Positions 20,110 through 28,722 of a DNA stretch of 64,000 bases are shown here, in pieces (position 1 is the first letter of the stretch; the number at the start of each line of letters is the position of its first letter). The DNA is from Rhodobacter aestuarii. Lineage in GTDB: Bacteria > Pseudomonadota > Alphaproteobacteria > Rhodobacterales > Rhodobacteraceae. The position numbers were made by a program, and so were the translations under genes. The stretch spans positions 310,001 to 374,000 of the forward strand of contig NZ_FTOG01000001.1 of the NCBI RefSeq assembly GCF_900156655.1, given 5' to 3'. A model generated the notes under the pieces. That model was not told the DNA's origin and did not search any database. It worked only from the letters and a program-made list of their open reading frames with translations.

Positions 20110-21116
20110 CAGCCTTCGCTCACGCCAGCTTCGGCAAAGGTCGCCATGCCGTTGTGGCATTCAAGCGCCGCACGCACGACCCCAAGCGCGAGCGCCGCGC
20201 CAGTGCCTTCGCCTAGGCGCATATCCATTTGCATCAGCGCGCGTTTGCCCATCGCTTCCAGCATCAGGCGGTGGCCCGGTTCGGCCGAGGAATGGCCCAC
20301 AACGCAGTGGTCCAGCAGGCGCGGGTCCACCTTGTAAAGCGTGCCCGCCGCCGAGGTGCAGATGAAGCCATCCAAAATCACCGGGATACGCGCCGCGCGC
20401 GCGCCCAAAATGGCCCCGCACATCGCGGCCTGTTCACGGCCCCCCAGCGCGGCCAGCGTTTCCATGCCGCCAAGGCCCGAATGCAGCGCCAAGCCTTTGT
20501 CCACGACGGCGATTTTGCGTTTGATCCCTTCGGCGTCCGAGCCGGTGCCGGGGCCAACCCAATCCACCGCCGGGCCACCAAAGACCGCTGCTGCGAGGGC
20601 TGCCGCAATGGTCGAGTTGCCCACGCCCATTTCGCCAATGATCAGTGCATCGGCATCGGTATCAACCGAGGCGAAGCCCACATTGAGCGCGGCAATCGTT
20701 TCCGCCTCGGTCATCGCCGGGGCGGTGGTGAAATCTTGGGTCGGGCGGTCAAGGTCAAGCTTGACCACTTTGAGCTCTGCACCCGCCGCGCGGCACAGTT
20801 GGTTGATGCCCGCGCCACCGGCCTCAAAGTTGGCGACCATTTGCACGGTCACTTCTTGCGGGAAGGGGGCCACACCATGCACACAGATGCCGTGGTTGCC
20901 GGCAAACACAATGCCTTGCGCTTTTTTGATCTCGGGGCGCACGGTGCCGCGCCACGCCGCCCAATGCAGCGCCAGTTCTTCCAGACGGCCCAGCGAGCCT
21001 TGCGGTTTGGTCAGGCTGTCTTGGCGGGCCTGCGCTTCGGCCCGGATGGCCTCATCGGCGGCGGGCAGACGGTCGGCCAGCGTGGCAAATTCAGCAAAAG
21101 ATTCAAACGGCTGCAT
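20109..21116 (-). CDS. cobT: Nicotinate-nucleotide--dimethylbenzimidazole phosphoribosyltransferase
   Basis: A 335-residue soluble enzyme that makes alpha-ribazole phosphate from dimethylbenzimidazole and nicotinate mononucleotide. Recognised by QDSLTKPQGSLGRLEELA near the N-terminus, FAGNHGICVHGVAPFPQEVT, the glycine-rich EMGVGNSTIAAAL and GTGSDAEGIKRK. It sits 6 bases after cobU and overlaps cobS. The substrate dimethylbenzimidazole would come from bluB in the opposite-strand cluster. Name follows the Salmonella convention (CobU in the Pseudomonas denitrificans convention). Confidence 0.94.
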   Translation of the reverse strand: MQPFESFAEFATLADRLPAADEAIRAEAQARQDSLTKPQGSLGRLEELALHWAAWRGTVRPEIKKAQGIVFAGNHGICVHGVAPFPQEVTVQMVANFEAGGAGINQLCRAAGAELKVVKLDLDRPTQDFTTAPAMTEAETIAALNVGFASVDTDADALIIGEMGVGNSTIAAALAAAVFGGPAVDWVGPGTGSDAEGIKRKIAVVDKGLALHSGLGGMETLAALGGREQAAMCGAILGARAARIPVILDGFICTSAAGTLYKVDPRLLDHCVVGHSSAEPGHRLMLEAMGKRALMQMDMRLGEGTGAALALGVVRAALECHNGMATFAEAGVSEG

Positions 21117-21122
21117 CGTGGC

Positions 21123-21626
21123 TCACTTCACTTTCATTGGCAGGCCCGCAACGGTTAAGATGACCTCATCCGCCGCTGCTGCGACCCATTGGTTAAGATA
21201 TCCCGCCGCATCGCGGAAGTCTCTGGCAAGGCGGTTGTCGGGCACGATGCCCAGCCCCACCTCATTGGTTACAAACACGACCGGAGACGCCAGATCGGGC
21301 AGCGTTGCAACGAGTGCCTTTGCCGCAGTTTCCCAATCTTTCTCGCCCAGCATCAAATTGGTGAGCCACAGCGTCAGGCAATCCACCAAGCGCGGGGCGG
21401 TGTCCGTTTCTCGCAAAACTTTCACAAGATCGAGAGGTTCGGCATGGGTGACCCATTCCGGGCCGCGCCGGGCCTGATGCGCGGCAATCCGGGCTTCCAT
21501 TTCGTCATCCCATGCCTGCGCGGTGGCGATGTAATGCGCGGGCGTTCCCAGTTCGAGTGTGCGCGCCTCGGCATAAGTGCTTTTGCCCGAGCGCGCGCCG
21601 CCGGTCACCAGAAGGATGCGTGCCAT
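21123..21626 (-). CDS. cobU: Adenosylcobinamide kinase / adenosylcobinamide-phosphate guanylyltransferase
   Basis: A 167-residue bifunctional enzyme that phosphorylates adenosylcobinamide and then transfers GMP to it. The P-loop GGARSGKS is at residues 9-16; VTNEVGLGIVP is the other family signature. Length is normal (about 170-180). The ATG at 21626 is chosen because the P-loop is then at its usual position, although the ribosome-binding site is weak. It is divergent from the alpha-ribazole phosphatase gene across 74 bases, in which I see no riboswitch. Also called cobP in the aerobic nomenclature. Confidence 0.93.
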   Translation of the reverse strand: MARILLVTGGARSGKSTYAEARTLELGTPAHYIATAQAWDDEMEARIAAHQARRGPEWVTHAEPLDLVKVLRETDTAPRLVDCLTLWLTNLMLGEKDWETAAKALVATLPDLASPVVFVTNEVGLGIVPDNRLARDFRDAAGYLNQWVAAAADEVILTVAGLPMKVK

Positions 21627-21700
21627 GGGAAGCCTTGCCTCTTGTTCCTTGCGCGGCAACAAAGCAGAAAGGGCGGCGAGTTTGAAGGAGAAATGCGACC

Positions 21701-22279
21701 ATGGGGGCGAACGCTGCGACGGAGCTTTTGCTGATCCGCCATGCGCCTGCGGCCAATGGCGGCTGTTTGGCTGGGCGGCGCGATGTGCCCGCCGATTTGC
21801 CAGAGGAAGCCGTGATCGCGGCCACCCGCGCGGCGCTCGGCGAGGAGGTGCAATTGGTGGCGAGCCCCGCGCTGCGGTGCCAGCAAACCGCGGCGGCGCT
21901 TTTTCCAAATACCACCCCCAGCTTTGACGAGCGGTTGTGGGAGCAAGATTTTGGCGCTTGGGAAGGTGTACCGTTCAAAGACCTGCCCGATATTGGCCAA
22001 ATGACGCGGGAGGCTTTGGCCCATCACCGCCCGCCGGGGGGCGAAAGTTTTGCCGATCAATGCGCCCGCGTGCATCCGGCGCTGACCGATCTGGCGGGGC
22101 AGGGCGGGCGGATTGCCGTTGTCGCCCATGCGGGGGTGGTGCGCGCCGCGCTTTCACTGGCGATGGGGCATCTCGCCTCTGGCCTTGCCTTTGATATTTC
22201 GCCGTTTTCCGTCACCAAACTGCTGGCTTTGCCGAACGGGCATTGGGTCATTTCCAACGTCAACCGGACCTTTGGATGA
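21701..22279 (+). CDS. cobC: Histidine-phosphatase-family protein, probable alpha-ribazole phosphatase
   Basis: A 192-residue member of the phosphoglycerate-mutase-like branch. LIRHAP supplies the catalytic His14, and AHAGVVR the second His. In B12 loci this family removes phosphate from alpha-ribazole phosphate or from adenosylcobalamin phosphate. GAAGGAG precedes the ATG. Its stop overlaps the bluE start (ATGA), so it leads a coupled five-gene run cobC-bluE-cobD-cobC-bluB. Family is certain; the exact substrate is inferred from context. Note that this cobC (Salmonella naming) differs from the decarboxylase cobC at 24011. Confidence 0.82.
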   Translation: MGANAATELLLIRHAPAANGGCLAGRRDVPADLPEEAVIAATRAALGEEVQLVASPALRCQQTAAALFPNTTPSFDERLWEQDFGAWEGVPFKDLPDIGQMTREALAHHRPPGGESFADQCARVHPALTDLAGQGGRIAVVAHAGVVRAALSLAMGHLASGLAFDISPFSVTKLLALPNGHWVISNVNRTFG

Positions 22280-23073
22280 GACCGGCCCTGCACCTTCCGG
22301 GCCATTTTGGCGAATGGCTGCAAGGGCGGCTTGGTCCCGATGGGCCGGTGGTGCTGGTCACGGTCGCCGCGCCCGAACTGGGGCTAGAGGCGTTTTACCG
22401 CCCCCGGCGCGGGCTTTCGGTGCAAGGCGCAGGGCTCAGCCCAGAACGCGCGCGACGGTTTCTGGCGCGGTTGGGGCTCAGGTTGCAAGGCCAAGTCGTT
22501 TTGCGGCCCTGCGTGGCGCCGGGCCTTGGCACGGGGGTTTCCACCGCCTCGCTTGTTGCCCTTGCGCATCTGGCCGGATGGGAAGGTCCGCCCGAGGTTT
22601 TGGCGCAGGCTTGTATCGCGGCGGAGGGGGCAAGCGATCCGACCATGTTTGCCGCGCCAGATCGGCTGCTGTGGGCCTCGCGGCAGGGGCAGGGGCTTGG
22701 CACGCTGCCCAGACTGCCGCGCTATGAGATTTTGGGCGGGTTTTGCGGTGGCCCCGCGCGGACGGTGGCGGCGGATACCCGCTTTGCCGATATTGCCGAC
22801 CTTGTTGCGCGCTGGCAAAGGGCCGAAGATTTGCCCAGTTTTGCCGCGCTTGCGTCCGAAAGTGCCGCGCGCTGCACGGCGTTGCGCGGGCCTGCGGACG
22901 AAGATGTCTCCGCGCTGGTCGCAAAGCTCGGCGCGCTTGGCTGGATGCGCGCGCATACCGGCGCGGCGCGGGGGCTGATTTTCGCGCCGGGCACCGTGCC
23001 CGCAGGGGCCGAGGCGGTGCTGCGCGGCGCAGGCTGGCGCGGGGTCTTGCGCCTGCAGGGGGGAGAGAGATGA
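22276..23073 (+). CDS. bluE: L-threonine kinase BluE (GHMP family)
   Basis: A 265-residue GHMP-fold kinase. The ATP-binding glycine motif is PGLGTGVSTASLVALAH, and the N-terminus LHLPGHFGEWLQGRL matches PduX/BluE-type proteins. In Rhodobacterales, BluE phosphorylates L-threonine; the product is decarboxylated by CobC to aminopropanol phosphate for the nucleotide loop. The next two genes, cobD and the decarboxylase cobC, are the expected partners. Both ends overlap neighbours by 4 bases. Assignment as BluE rather than PduX rests on genomic context and presumed lineage. Confidence 0.85.
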   Translation: MRPALHLPGHFGEWLQGRLGPDGPVVLVTVAAPELGLEAFYRPRRGLSVQGAGLSPERARRFLARLGLRLQGQVVLRPCVAPGLGTGVSTASLVALAHLAGWEGPPEVLAQACIAAEGASDPTMFAAPDRLLWASRQGQGLGTLPRLPRYEILGGFCGGPARTVAADTRFADIADLVARWQRAEDLPSFAALASESAARCTALRGPADEDVSALVAKLGALGWMRAHTGAARGLIFAPGTVPAGAEAVLRGAGWRGVLRLQGGER

Positions 23074-24014
23074 ACTTTGCCGCAATGATGCTTGTCGCCA
23101 TCGCGCTCGACCTCGCGCTTGGCTGGCCTGCGGTGCTTTACACCCGCATCGGCCATCCGGTCACTTGGATCGGCGCGCTGATCACGCGGCTTGATAAGGC
23201 GTGGAACACGGGCGCGCAGCGCAAGGCCAAAGGCGTGGCGGCGGCGGCGGCGGTGATTCTGCTCGCTTGGGCGATTGCACATATTTGTCAAAGCCTTCTG
23301 CCGCAAAGTTGGGTTGGCATTGTGATCGGTGGTGTGCTGGCTTGGCCGCTGGTTGCGGTGCGTTCCATGCATGATCATGTGGCCGCTGTCGCCAAACCGC
23401 TTTTGGTGGGCGATCTCGCGGGCGCGCGCCACGCGGTTTCGATGATCGTGGGGCGCGACCCCGCGCAGTTGGATGAGGCGGGGGTGGCGCGTGCTGCCCT
23501 TGAAAGCTTGGCCGAGAACAGCTCGGACGGGATCATCGCGCCCTTGTTTTGGGGCTGCGTGGCAGGGCTGCCGGGCATTGCCGCTTATAAGGCGATCAAC
23601 ACGCTCGATTCGATGATCGGCCATCGCACGCCGCGCCATGAAGACTTTGGTTGGGCCTCTGCCAATATCGACGACGTGGTGAACCTGATCCCGGCGCGGC
23701 TGACCGGGGTTTTGTTTGGCGTCGCTTCGGGCAAGCGCGCGGCACAAGCGCTCGATATCATGCAGCGCGATGCCCGCGCGCATCGTTCTCCCAATGCAGG
23801 CTGGCCCGAAGCGGCCATGGCCGGGGCGCTCGACATTCGCCTGTCTGGCCCGCGCATTTATGGGGACCGCGTGACCGAGGAGCCGTGGCTTAATGGCGCG
23901 GCCCCCGACCCCATCCCCGAAACGCTGGCGCGGGGTCTTGCACTTTATATCCGCGCCATGGCAGGGGCGGGGGCATTAATTGCCCTCGCGGCACTGCTTT
24001 GGAGGTTTGCGTGA
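23070..24014 (+). CDS. cobD: Adenosylcobinamide-phosphate synthase (CbiB/CobD type)
   Basis: A 314-residue membrane protein that attaches (R)-1-amino-2-propanol phosphate to adenosylcobyric acid. Family marks are GHPVTWIGALITRLD near residues 29-44, ESLAENSSDGIIAPLFW, and GWASANIDDVVNLIPARLT. Hydrophobic segments occur at the N-terminus, near 60-100 and at the C-terminus. The ATG at 23070 overlaps the bluE stop and has GGGGGAGAG before it. A frame open further upstream is only bluE read out of frame. Confidence 0.93.
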   Translation: MNFAAMMLVAIALDLALGWPAVLYTRIGHPVTWIGALITRLDKAWNTGAQRKAKGVAAAAAVILLAWAIAHICQSLLPQSWVGIVIGGVLAWPLVAVRSMHDHVAAVAKPLLVGDLAGARHAVSMIVGRDPAQLDEAGVARAALESLAENSSDGIIAPLFWGCVAGLPGIAAYKAINTLDSMIGHRTPRHEDFGWASANIDDVVNLIPARLTGVLFGVASGKRAAQALDIMQRDARAHRSPNAGWPEAAMAGALDIRLSGPRIYGDRVTEEPWLNGAAPDPIPETLARGLALYIRAMAGAGALIALAALLWRFA

Positions 24015-24988
24015 GCCAAAATCAGGCGCGCGATCATGGCGGCAATATCGATGCCGCCAAGGCCCGCTTTGGCGGGGCGGATTGGATCGACTTGTCCACC
24101 GGCATCAACCGCGTGCCCTATCCGCTGTGCGATTTGCCCGGCGAGGTCTGGACGGGTCTGCCCACCGCCACGCAAAAAGCCGCGCTGATCACCGCCGCGC
24201 AACGGGCCTTTGATACCTCGGCCCCCGGCGTGGCGCTTGCAGGCGCGCAACAGGCGATTCAACTGGTGCCGCGCCTCACCGCGCCGGGCCATGCCAAGGT
24301 TTTGGCCCCCACCTATAACGAACATGCGGGCGCCTTGCGCGGCGCGGGCTGGAAGGTGACAGAAGTCCCCCGGTTTGAAGATCTGGCGGGCGCCGACCTT
24401 GCCGTGGTCGTCAATCCCAACAACCCTGATGGCCGGGTGAGCGCGCCTGAGGCCTTGCAGGCACTTTCGCCAAAAGTGGGGCGGCTTATCGTCGATGAAA
24501 GCTTTGCCGATGCGACGCCCGATATCTCGCTCGCCGATCAAGCGGGCGGCAATCTGATCGTGCTGCGCTCGTTTGGCAAATTCTATGGGCTCGCCGGGTT
24601 ACGGCTTGGCTTTGCCTTTGGCGCGGCCGAGACCATTGCGCAACTGTCCGATATGGCGGGGCCGTGGCCCGTTTCGGGTCCTGCGCTCGAAATTGGCGCG
24701 CGCGCGCTGAGCGATACGGTTTGGGCCGAGGCCACCACCGCACGGCTCACCGGCGAGGTTATGCAAATTGATGCGCTTGCCAAAGCGGTGGGTTGGGCGC
24801 TGATCGGCGGCACGGCGCTGTTTCGCACCTATGCCACGCTCGATGCGGTGGCCGCGCAAGAAAAGCTTGCCCGCGCGCAAATCTGGAGCCGCATCTTCCC
24901 CTATTCGCAACACTGGCTGCGGCTGGGCTTGCCCGGCTCCGCCGCCGAATGGACCCGACTGGAAAAGGTTTTAACCGATGGACTTTGA
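24011..24988 (+). CDS. cobC: Threonine-phosphate decarboxylase (class I/II aminotransferase fold)
   Basis: A 325-residue PLP enzyme that decarboxylates L-threonine O-3-phosphate to (R)-1-amino-2-propanol O-2-phosphate. The PLP lysine is Lys190 in RSFGKFYGLAGLRLGF. The N-terminus HGGNIDAAKARFGGADWIDLSTGINRVPYP is typical of CobC/CobD-type decarboxylases. It starts with GTG at 24011, overlapping the cobD stop, with GGAGG upstream. Its 3' end overlaps bluB by 11 bases. The name follows the Pseudomonas denitrificans/Rhodobacter convention. Confidence 0.9.
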   Translation: MSQNQARDHGGNIDAAKARFGGADWIDLSTGINRVPYPLCDLPGEVWTGLPTATQKAALITAAQRAFDTSAPGVALAGAQQAIQLVPRLTAPGHAKVLAPTYNEHAGALRGAGWKVTEVPRFEDLAGADLAVVVNPNNPDGRVSAPEALQALSPKVGRLIVDESFADATPDISLADQAGGNLIVLRSFGKFYGLAGLRLGFAFGAAETIAQLSDMAGPWPVSGPALEIGARALSDTVWAEATTARLTGEVMQIDALAKAVGWALIGGTALFRTYATLDAVAAQEKLARAQIWSRIFPYSQHWLRLGLPGSAAEWTRLEKVLTDGL

Positions 24989-25601
24989 CCAACCCCACCG
25001 CGACGCCCTTCAAGAGGTTTTGCGCTGGCGCCGCGATGTGCGCCATTTCCGCCCCGATCCGATCTCCGAAGAGGTGATCGACCGATTGCGCGCCACGATG
25101 GATATGGCGCCGTCTGTGGGCAATGCGCGCCCGTGGCGGGTGTTGCGCATCGACAGCCCCGAGATCCGCGCCAAGGTGCTGGCCAATTTCAATGCTGCGC
25201 GCGACGCCGCGGGCGGTGCCTATGAAGGCGATCAGGCGGAGGCTTACGCGAAACTGAAGCTGCAAGGCATCGACCAAGCGCCGCTGCAACTCGCCGTCTT
25301 CACCCACCGCGACCCGCAAGCGGGCCACGGGCTGGGCCGCGCCTCGATGCCGGTAACCTTGCAACAATCCACCGCAATGGCGATCCATACGCTGTGGCTG
25401 GCGGCACGTGCGGAAAACCTTGGCCTTGGCATGGTTTCGGTGCTCGACCCGAAAGCGGTGGAAGAACTGCTTGAAACCCCGCCCGAATGGGAATTCACCG
25501 CCTGGCTGTGCATCGGCACGCCCGAGTTCACCGATGACACGCCGCTTCTGCACCGCGCGGGCTGGCAAGAAAACCTGCCCACCGATTGGGAAGTGCGCTA
25601 A
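24978..25601 (+). CDS. bluB: 5,6-Dimethylbenzimidazole synthase BluB
   Basis: A 207-residue flavin-destructase of the nitroreductase fold. It uses oxygen to cannibalise reduced FMN and release 5,6-dimethylbenzimidazole, the lower ligand of B12. RWRRDVRHFRPDPI and the segment DMAPSVGNARPWR are BluB signatures, and the C-terminus WQENLPTDWEVR is also typical. Dependence on oxygen fits the aerobic corrin pathway in the same island. It overlaps the preceding gene and is followed by a terminator. Confidence 0.93.
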   Translation: MDFDQPHRDALQEVLRWRRDVRHFRPDPISEEVIDRLRATMDMAPSVGNARPWRVLRIDSPEIRAKVLANFNAARDAAGGAYEGDQAEAYAKLKLQGIDQAPLQLAVFTHRDPQAGHGLGRASMPVTLQQSTAMAIHTLWLAARAENLGLGMVSVLDPKAVEELLETPPEWEFTAWLCIGTPEFTDDTPLLHRAGWQENLPTDWEVR

Positions 25602-25611
25602 GGCGCAAAGG

Positions 25612-25646
25612 GCCGCGCCTGAGTGAAAGGGCGCGGCTTTCGTTTG
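25612..25646 (+). terminator. Rho-independent terminator after bluB
   Basis: Stem GCCGCGCC / GGCGCGGC with a 10-base loop, followed by TTTCGTTT. It ends the cobC-to-bluB transcript before the convergent cobQ. Confidence 0.7.
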
Positions 25647-25653
25647 TGGCGGG

Positions 25654-27099
25654 TTACCGCGCCAAGGCCAAGAGCCCCTCTACATCCAGATGCGCTTCCA
25701 TATGCTCGGCGAGCGCTTCCAACGTGGCCTCCACCCCCGCTGCATGGCTTTGGCCAGAAGCGGCAATGCCAAGGCCCTGCAAGAACGCGGCGCGGAAGGC
25801 ATCGGCGGAAAACATCCCGTGCAAATAGCTGCCTGTCACCCGGCCATTGGCCGAGATCGCGCCCTCCGGCTGGCCGTCAATCCGCGCAAAGGGGCGGGCG
25901 CGGTCCGCGCCCTCGGTCTTGCCGATGTGAATCTCATAGCCCTCAACGTCAAGCCCGGTGGGCGCATGGGTGGCGCGGGTGCGGGTCAGGCGCTTGTCCG
26001 GGGTCATCACCGTCTCCACGTCCAAAAGCCCCAGCCCCGGCGTGGTGCCCGGCGCGCCTTCAATGCCATCGGGGTCGGCGACCGAGCGGCCCAGCATCTG
26101 ATAGCCGCCACAAATGCCCAGCACATGACCGCCGCGCCGCACATGCGCTTGCAGGTCAATGTCCCAGCCCTGATCGCGTAAAAACGACAGATCGCCGCGC
26201 GTGGATTTGGAGCCGGGGACTATCACCAGCTTCGCCTCGCAAGGGATCGGCTGGCCCGGCGTGACCATCACCAAATCCACCCCCGGCTCGGCGGCAAGCG
26301 GGTCAAGGTCATCAAAATTCGCAATCCGCGAGAGCGCGAGGCAGGCGATCACCGTGCCCCCCGATGTGCGCCCCGAGCCAAGATCCAGCGCATCTTCGGC
26401 AGGCAGCAAATGCGCTTGGCGAAACCACGGCAAGGTACCAAAGCCGCGCCAGCCGGTGCGGGCTTCAATGAGCCGATAGCCATCGTCAAAAAGCGACACA
26501 TCGCCCCGGAACTTATTGATCAGAAAACCAGAAATCATCGCAGCATCGTCCGGGTCCAGCACCGCTTGCGTGCCGATGATCTGCGCAATCACGCCGCCCC
26601 GGTCAATATCGCCCGCCAGCACCACCGGCACATTGGCCGCGCGCGCAAAGCCCATATTGGCGATGTCGCCCGCGCGCAGATTGACCTCCGCCGGGCTGCC
26701 CGCGCCTTCGACAATCACCAGATCATGGCTGGCTTTCAGCCGCTCAAAACTTTCCAGCACAGCGCCCATCAGCTGCGGTTTGAGCGCCGCATAATCGCGC
26801 GCCTTGGTGGTGGTGAGCCGCTTGCCTTGCACCACGACCTGCGCGCCGACATCGGTCTCGGGCTTGAGCAAGATCGGGTTCATATCGACCATCGGTTCGA
26901 GCCCGCAAGCGAGCGCCTGAAGCGCCTGCGCACGGCCAATCTCGCCCCCATCCGCCGTCACGGCGGCATTGTTGGACATATTTTGCGGCTTGAACGGCGC
27001 AACCTTCAGCCCCCGCCGCTTTGCCGCGCGGCACAACCCCGCCACCAGCATCGACTTGCCGACGTTTGAGCCAGCGCCTTGGATCATCAGGGATTTCAT
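25654..27099 (-). CDS. cobQ: Cobyric acid synthase
   Basis: A 481-residue glutamine-dependent amidotransferase that amidates four side chains (b, d, e, g) of adenosylcobyrinic acid a,c-diamide. The N-terminal ATPase domain starts [20 protein letters not shown] and includes [11 protein letters not shown]. The C-terminal GATase domain has the nucleophile Cys330 in [10 protein letters not shown] and the His-containing GSYLHGMF. The start at 27099 follows GGAGG at good spacing. It is convergent with bluB. cobO lies upstream on the same strand but is separated by 272 bases of repeat-containing sequence, so the two may not share a transcript. Confidence 0.95.
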   Translation of the reverse strand: MKSLMIQGAGSNVGKSMLVAGLCRAAKRRGLKVAPFKPQNMSNNAAVTADGGEIGRAQALQALACGLEPMVDMNPILLKPETDVGAQVVVQGKRLTTTKARDYAALKPQLMGAVLESFERLKASHDLVIVEGAGSPAEVNLRAGDIANMGFARAANVPVVLAGDIDRGGVIAQIIGTQAVLDPDDAAMISGFLINKFRGDVSLFDDGYRLIEARTGWRGFGTLPWFRQAHLLPAEDALDLGSGRTSGGTVIACLALSRIANFDDLDPLAAEPGVDLVMVTPGQPIPCEAKLVIVPGSKSTRGDLSFLRDQGWDIDLQAHVRRGGHVLGICGGYQMLGRSVADPDGIEGAPGTTPGLGLLDVETVMTPDKRLTRTRATHAPTGLDVEGYEIHIGKTEGADRARPFARIDGQPEGAISANGRVTGSYLHGMFSADAFRAAFLQGLGIAASGQSHAAGVEATLEALAEHMEAHLDVEGLLALAR

Positions 27100-27129
27100 G
27101 CCCGGCCTCCGGTTGTGTTGTACGTTTGG

Positions 27130-27364
27130 GAGCCTCCGGCGGAGGTATTTTGTGCCAAGAAGAAAGGGGCGCGGCAAATATTATAGCGGCGCTGCGCCTT
27201 GGGCCGCCGCAGCGGGGAAGACGCAGCGCTTTCTCCTTGGGCGGTCATCGGGACCTCTCCCTGTACCGCAGTCAAAGCCTCACAAAGCAAGGTTAACGAC
27301 TCCTTAACGTGCCCGTTTCTTCTTGGCCGAAATACCTCGGGGGTCTGGGGGCCGCGCCCCCAGC
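27130..27364. repeat. Inverted pair of Rhodobacterales-type intergenic repeats
   Basis: Two copies of an element with core GAGGTATTT..GCCAAGAAGAAA face each other. Copy A is near 27132-27165 (+ orientation). Copy B is near 27315-27342 (- orientation), followed by the hairpin CTGGGGG-CCGCG-CCCCCAG (27346-27364). About 150 bases lie between them. Similar CCTCCGGCGGAGGTATTT-type sequences recur between genes in Rhodobacterales genomes, as I remember them. No gene is seen in the 272-bp gap. Confidence 0.6.
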
Positions 27365-27371
27365 CTTTGCC

Positions 27372-28013
27372 TTAAAACTCCACGCCCGCTTGCCCTTTGA
27401 TGCCCGAGCGGAACGGGTGTTTGATCTGCCCCATCTCGGTCACCAGATCGGCCAGCTCTATCAACTCGGGCGCGGCATTGCGGCCCGTTAGCACGACATG
27501 GGTCATTTCGGGTTTTTCGTCGCGCAAGAAGGCAAGTACCTCGTCGCGGTCAAGATAGTCATAGCGCAGCGCGATATTGATCTCGTCCAAAAGTACCATG
27601 CGGATCTCGGGGTTGCGGATCAGCTCTTTCGCCTTTTCCCACCCCGCTTTTGCCGCCGCCACATCGCGTTCGCGGTCTTGGGTTTCCCAAGTGAAACCCT
27701 CGCCCATCGCGTAGAACTGGCACAGATCGCCAAAATGGGTGGTCAGCAAGCGCCGCTCGCCCGTGTCCCACGCGCCCTTGATGAATTGCACCACCGCGCA
27801 GGGCATTTCATGCGCGATGCAGCGCAGAATCATCCCAAAGCCAGAGGAGCTTTTCCCCTTGCCAGAGCCGGTATGGACGATGATCAGCCCCTTTTCGCCG
27901 GACTTGCCCGCCATGATCTTATCGCGCGCGGCCTTTTTCTTCGCCATCTTCGTGGCATGCCGGGCCAGGTCGTCGGGTTTCTCTTCCGGGGCGCTGTCGT
28001 TTTCAGACGTCAT
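27372..28013 (-). CDS. cobO: Cob(I)yrinic acid a,c-diamide adenosyltransferase
   Basis: A 213-residue CobA/CobO-type ATP:corrinoid adenosyltransferase that transfers the 5'-deoxyadenosyl group of ATP to Co(I) corrinoid. The P-loop is HTGSGKGKSSSG (about 47-58); later blocks VVQFIKGAWDTGER, VLLDEINIALRYDYL and VLTGRNAAPELIELADLVTEM are diagnostic. The first 30 residues are charged and low-complexity. GAGG precedes the ATG at 28013. It is divergent from the riboswitch-led cobW-cobN operon. It needs a Co(I) substrate, yet no CobR-type reductase is in the window. Confidence 0.94.
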   Translation of the reverse strand: MTSENDSAPEEKPDDLARHATKMAKKKAARDKIMAGKSGEKGLIIVHTGSGKGKSSSGFGMILRCIAHEMPCAVVQFIKGAWDTGERRLLTTHFGDLCQFYAMGEGFTWETQDRERDVAAAKAGWEKAKELIRNPEIRMVLLDEINIALRYDYLDRDEVLAFLRDEKPEMTHVVLTGRNAAPELIELADLVTEMGQIKHPFRSGIKGQAGVEF

Positions 28014-28084
28014 CGGGGCGGTCCTCGCGCTTGACAATGGCAGGCGTCTCGCCCACTCAGGGGCGGCGCTGGTTTCTGTCCTAT

Positions 28085-28262
28085 GACAGGCGAAGAGGGA
28101 ATGCGACAGGGTTTGCGACTGAAACAGTCAAAAACGCGAAACGCAGCCGCCCCCGCGACCGTGACCGGAGAGGGCGCCCCACACCACTGGCAAAAGCCGG
28201 GAAGGGGGGGCGACCGTGGGGTTTAGGCCTCGCATCCGCAAGCCGGGAGACCTGCCAGCGTA
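28085..28262 (+). ncRNA. Cobalamin riboswitch (upstream of DUF1636-cobW-cobN)
   Basis: Contains the B12 box AAGCCGGGAGACCTGCC (28240-28256), the CCACTGG element (28184-28190) joined to GGGAAGG (28199-28205), and a C-rich core GCCCCCGCGACCGTGA, in the correct order for the aptamer. It lies about 90 bases upstream of the DUF1636 start. The 337-bp gap between cobO and this gene holds the aptamer and its expression platform. No T-run terminator is visible, and C-rich sequence near 28325-28332 could mask the AAGGAGGGG ribosome-binding site, so control is probably translational. Boundaries are approximate. Confidence 0.9.
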
Positions 28263-28350
28263 TGTGTTTCGGGCGGACGGGGTGTGCCGCGACCGGGAGG
28301 GGCTTCATGCCCGTCTTCGGCCCCGCCCCCAAACCCATTAAGGAGGGGTG

Positions 28351-28719
28351 ATGGCCACCACGCTGCACGTTTGCACCACTTGCCGCCGCGCAGGTGTTGA
28401 GCCCGAAGGCGAGGCCCGCCCCGGCGCGCTTTTGCATGAGGCGTTGGCCGATCTGCCCTGCCCCGAGGGGGTTACGGTGGTGCCGGTTGAATGCCTATCG
28501 GCCTGCACTCAGGGCTGTTCGGTGGCGCTTTCGGCACCCGGTAAATGGTCCTACGTCTATGGTCGTATGGGCCCCGAAGATGCCGCGACCATTTTGGAAG
28601 GCGCAGCGCTTTACGCGCAAAGCGCCGATGGCCTTGTGCCGTGGCGCACGCGGCCCGAAATTTTCCGCAAGCAAAGCCTTGCCCGTATTCCCCCGCAAGA
28701 TCTGCCCGTTCAGGAGTAA
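28351..28719 (+). CDS. DUF1636 metal/cluster-binding protein, first gene of the B12 operon
   Basis: A 122-residue small Cys-rich protein. Cys8, Cys11, Cys37, Cys48, Cys52 and Cys56 include VCTTC near the N-terminus and CLSACTQGC in the middle. This resembles thioredoxin-like [2Fe-2S] ferredoxins and the DUF1636 family, which I know as a common companion of cobW. The ATG at 28351 is preferred over a GTG at 28348 because AAGGAGGGG is then properly spaced. It is the first gene under the cobalamin riboswitch and ends 3 bases before cobW. A redox or cobalt-handling job in corrin synthesis is inferred. Confidence 0.75.
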   Translation: MATTLHVCTTCRRAGVEPEGEARPGALLHEALADLPCPEGVTVVPVECLSACTQGCSVALSAPGKWSYVYGRMGPEDAATILEGAALYAQSADGLVPWRTRPEIFRKQSLARIPPQDLPVQE

Positions 28720-28722
28720 GCC

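Noticed and set aside
28031-28036. TTGACA as a -35 element for riboswitch 1
   Set aside because: No acceptable -10 at 15-19 bases downstream, so not listed as a promoter.
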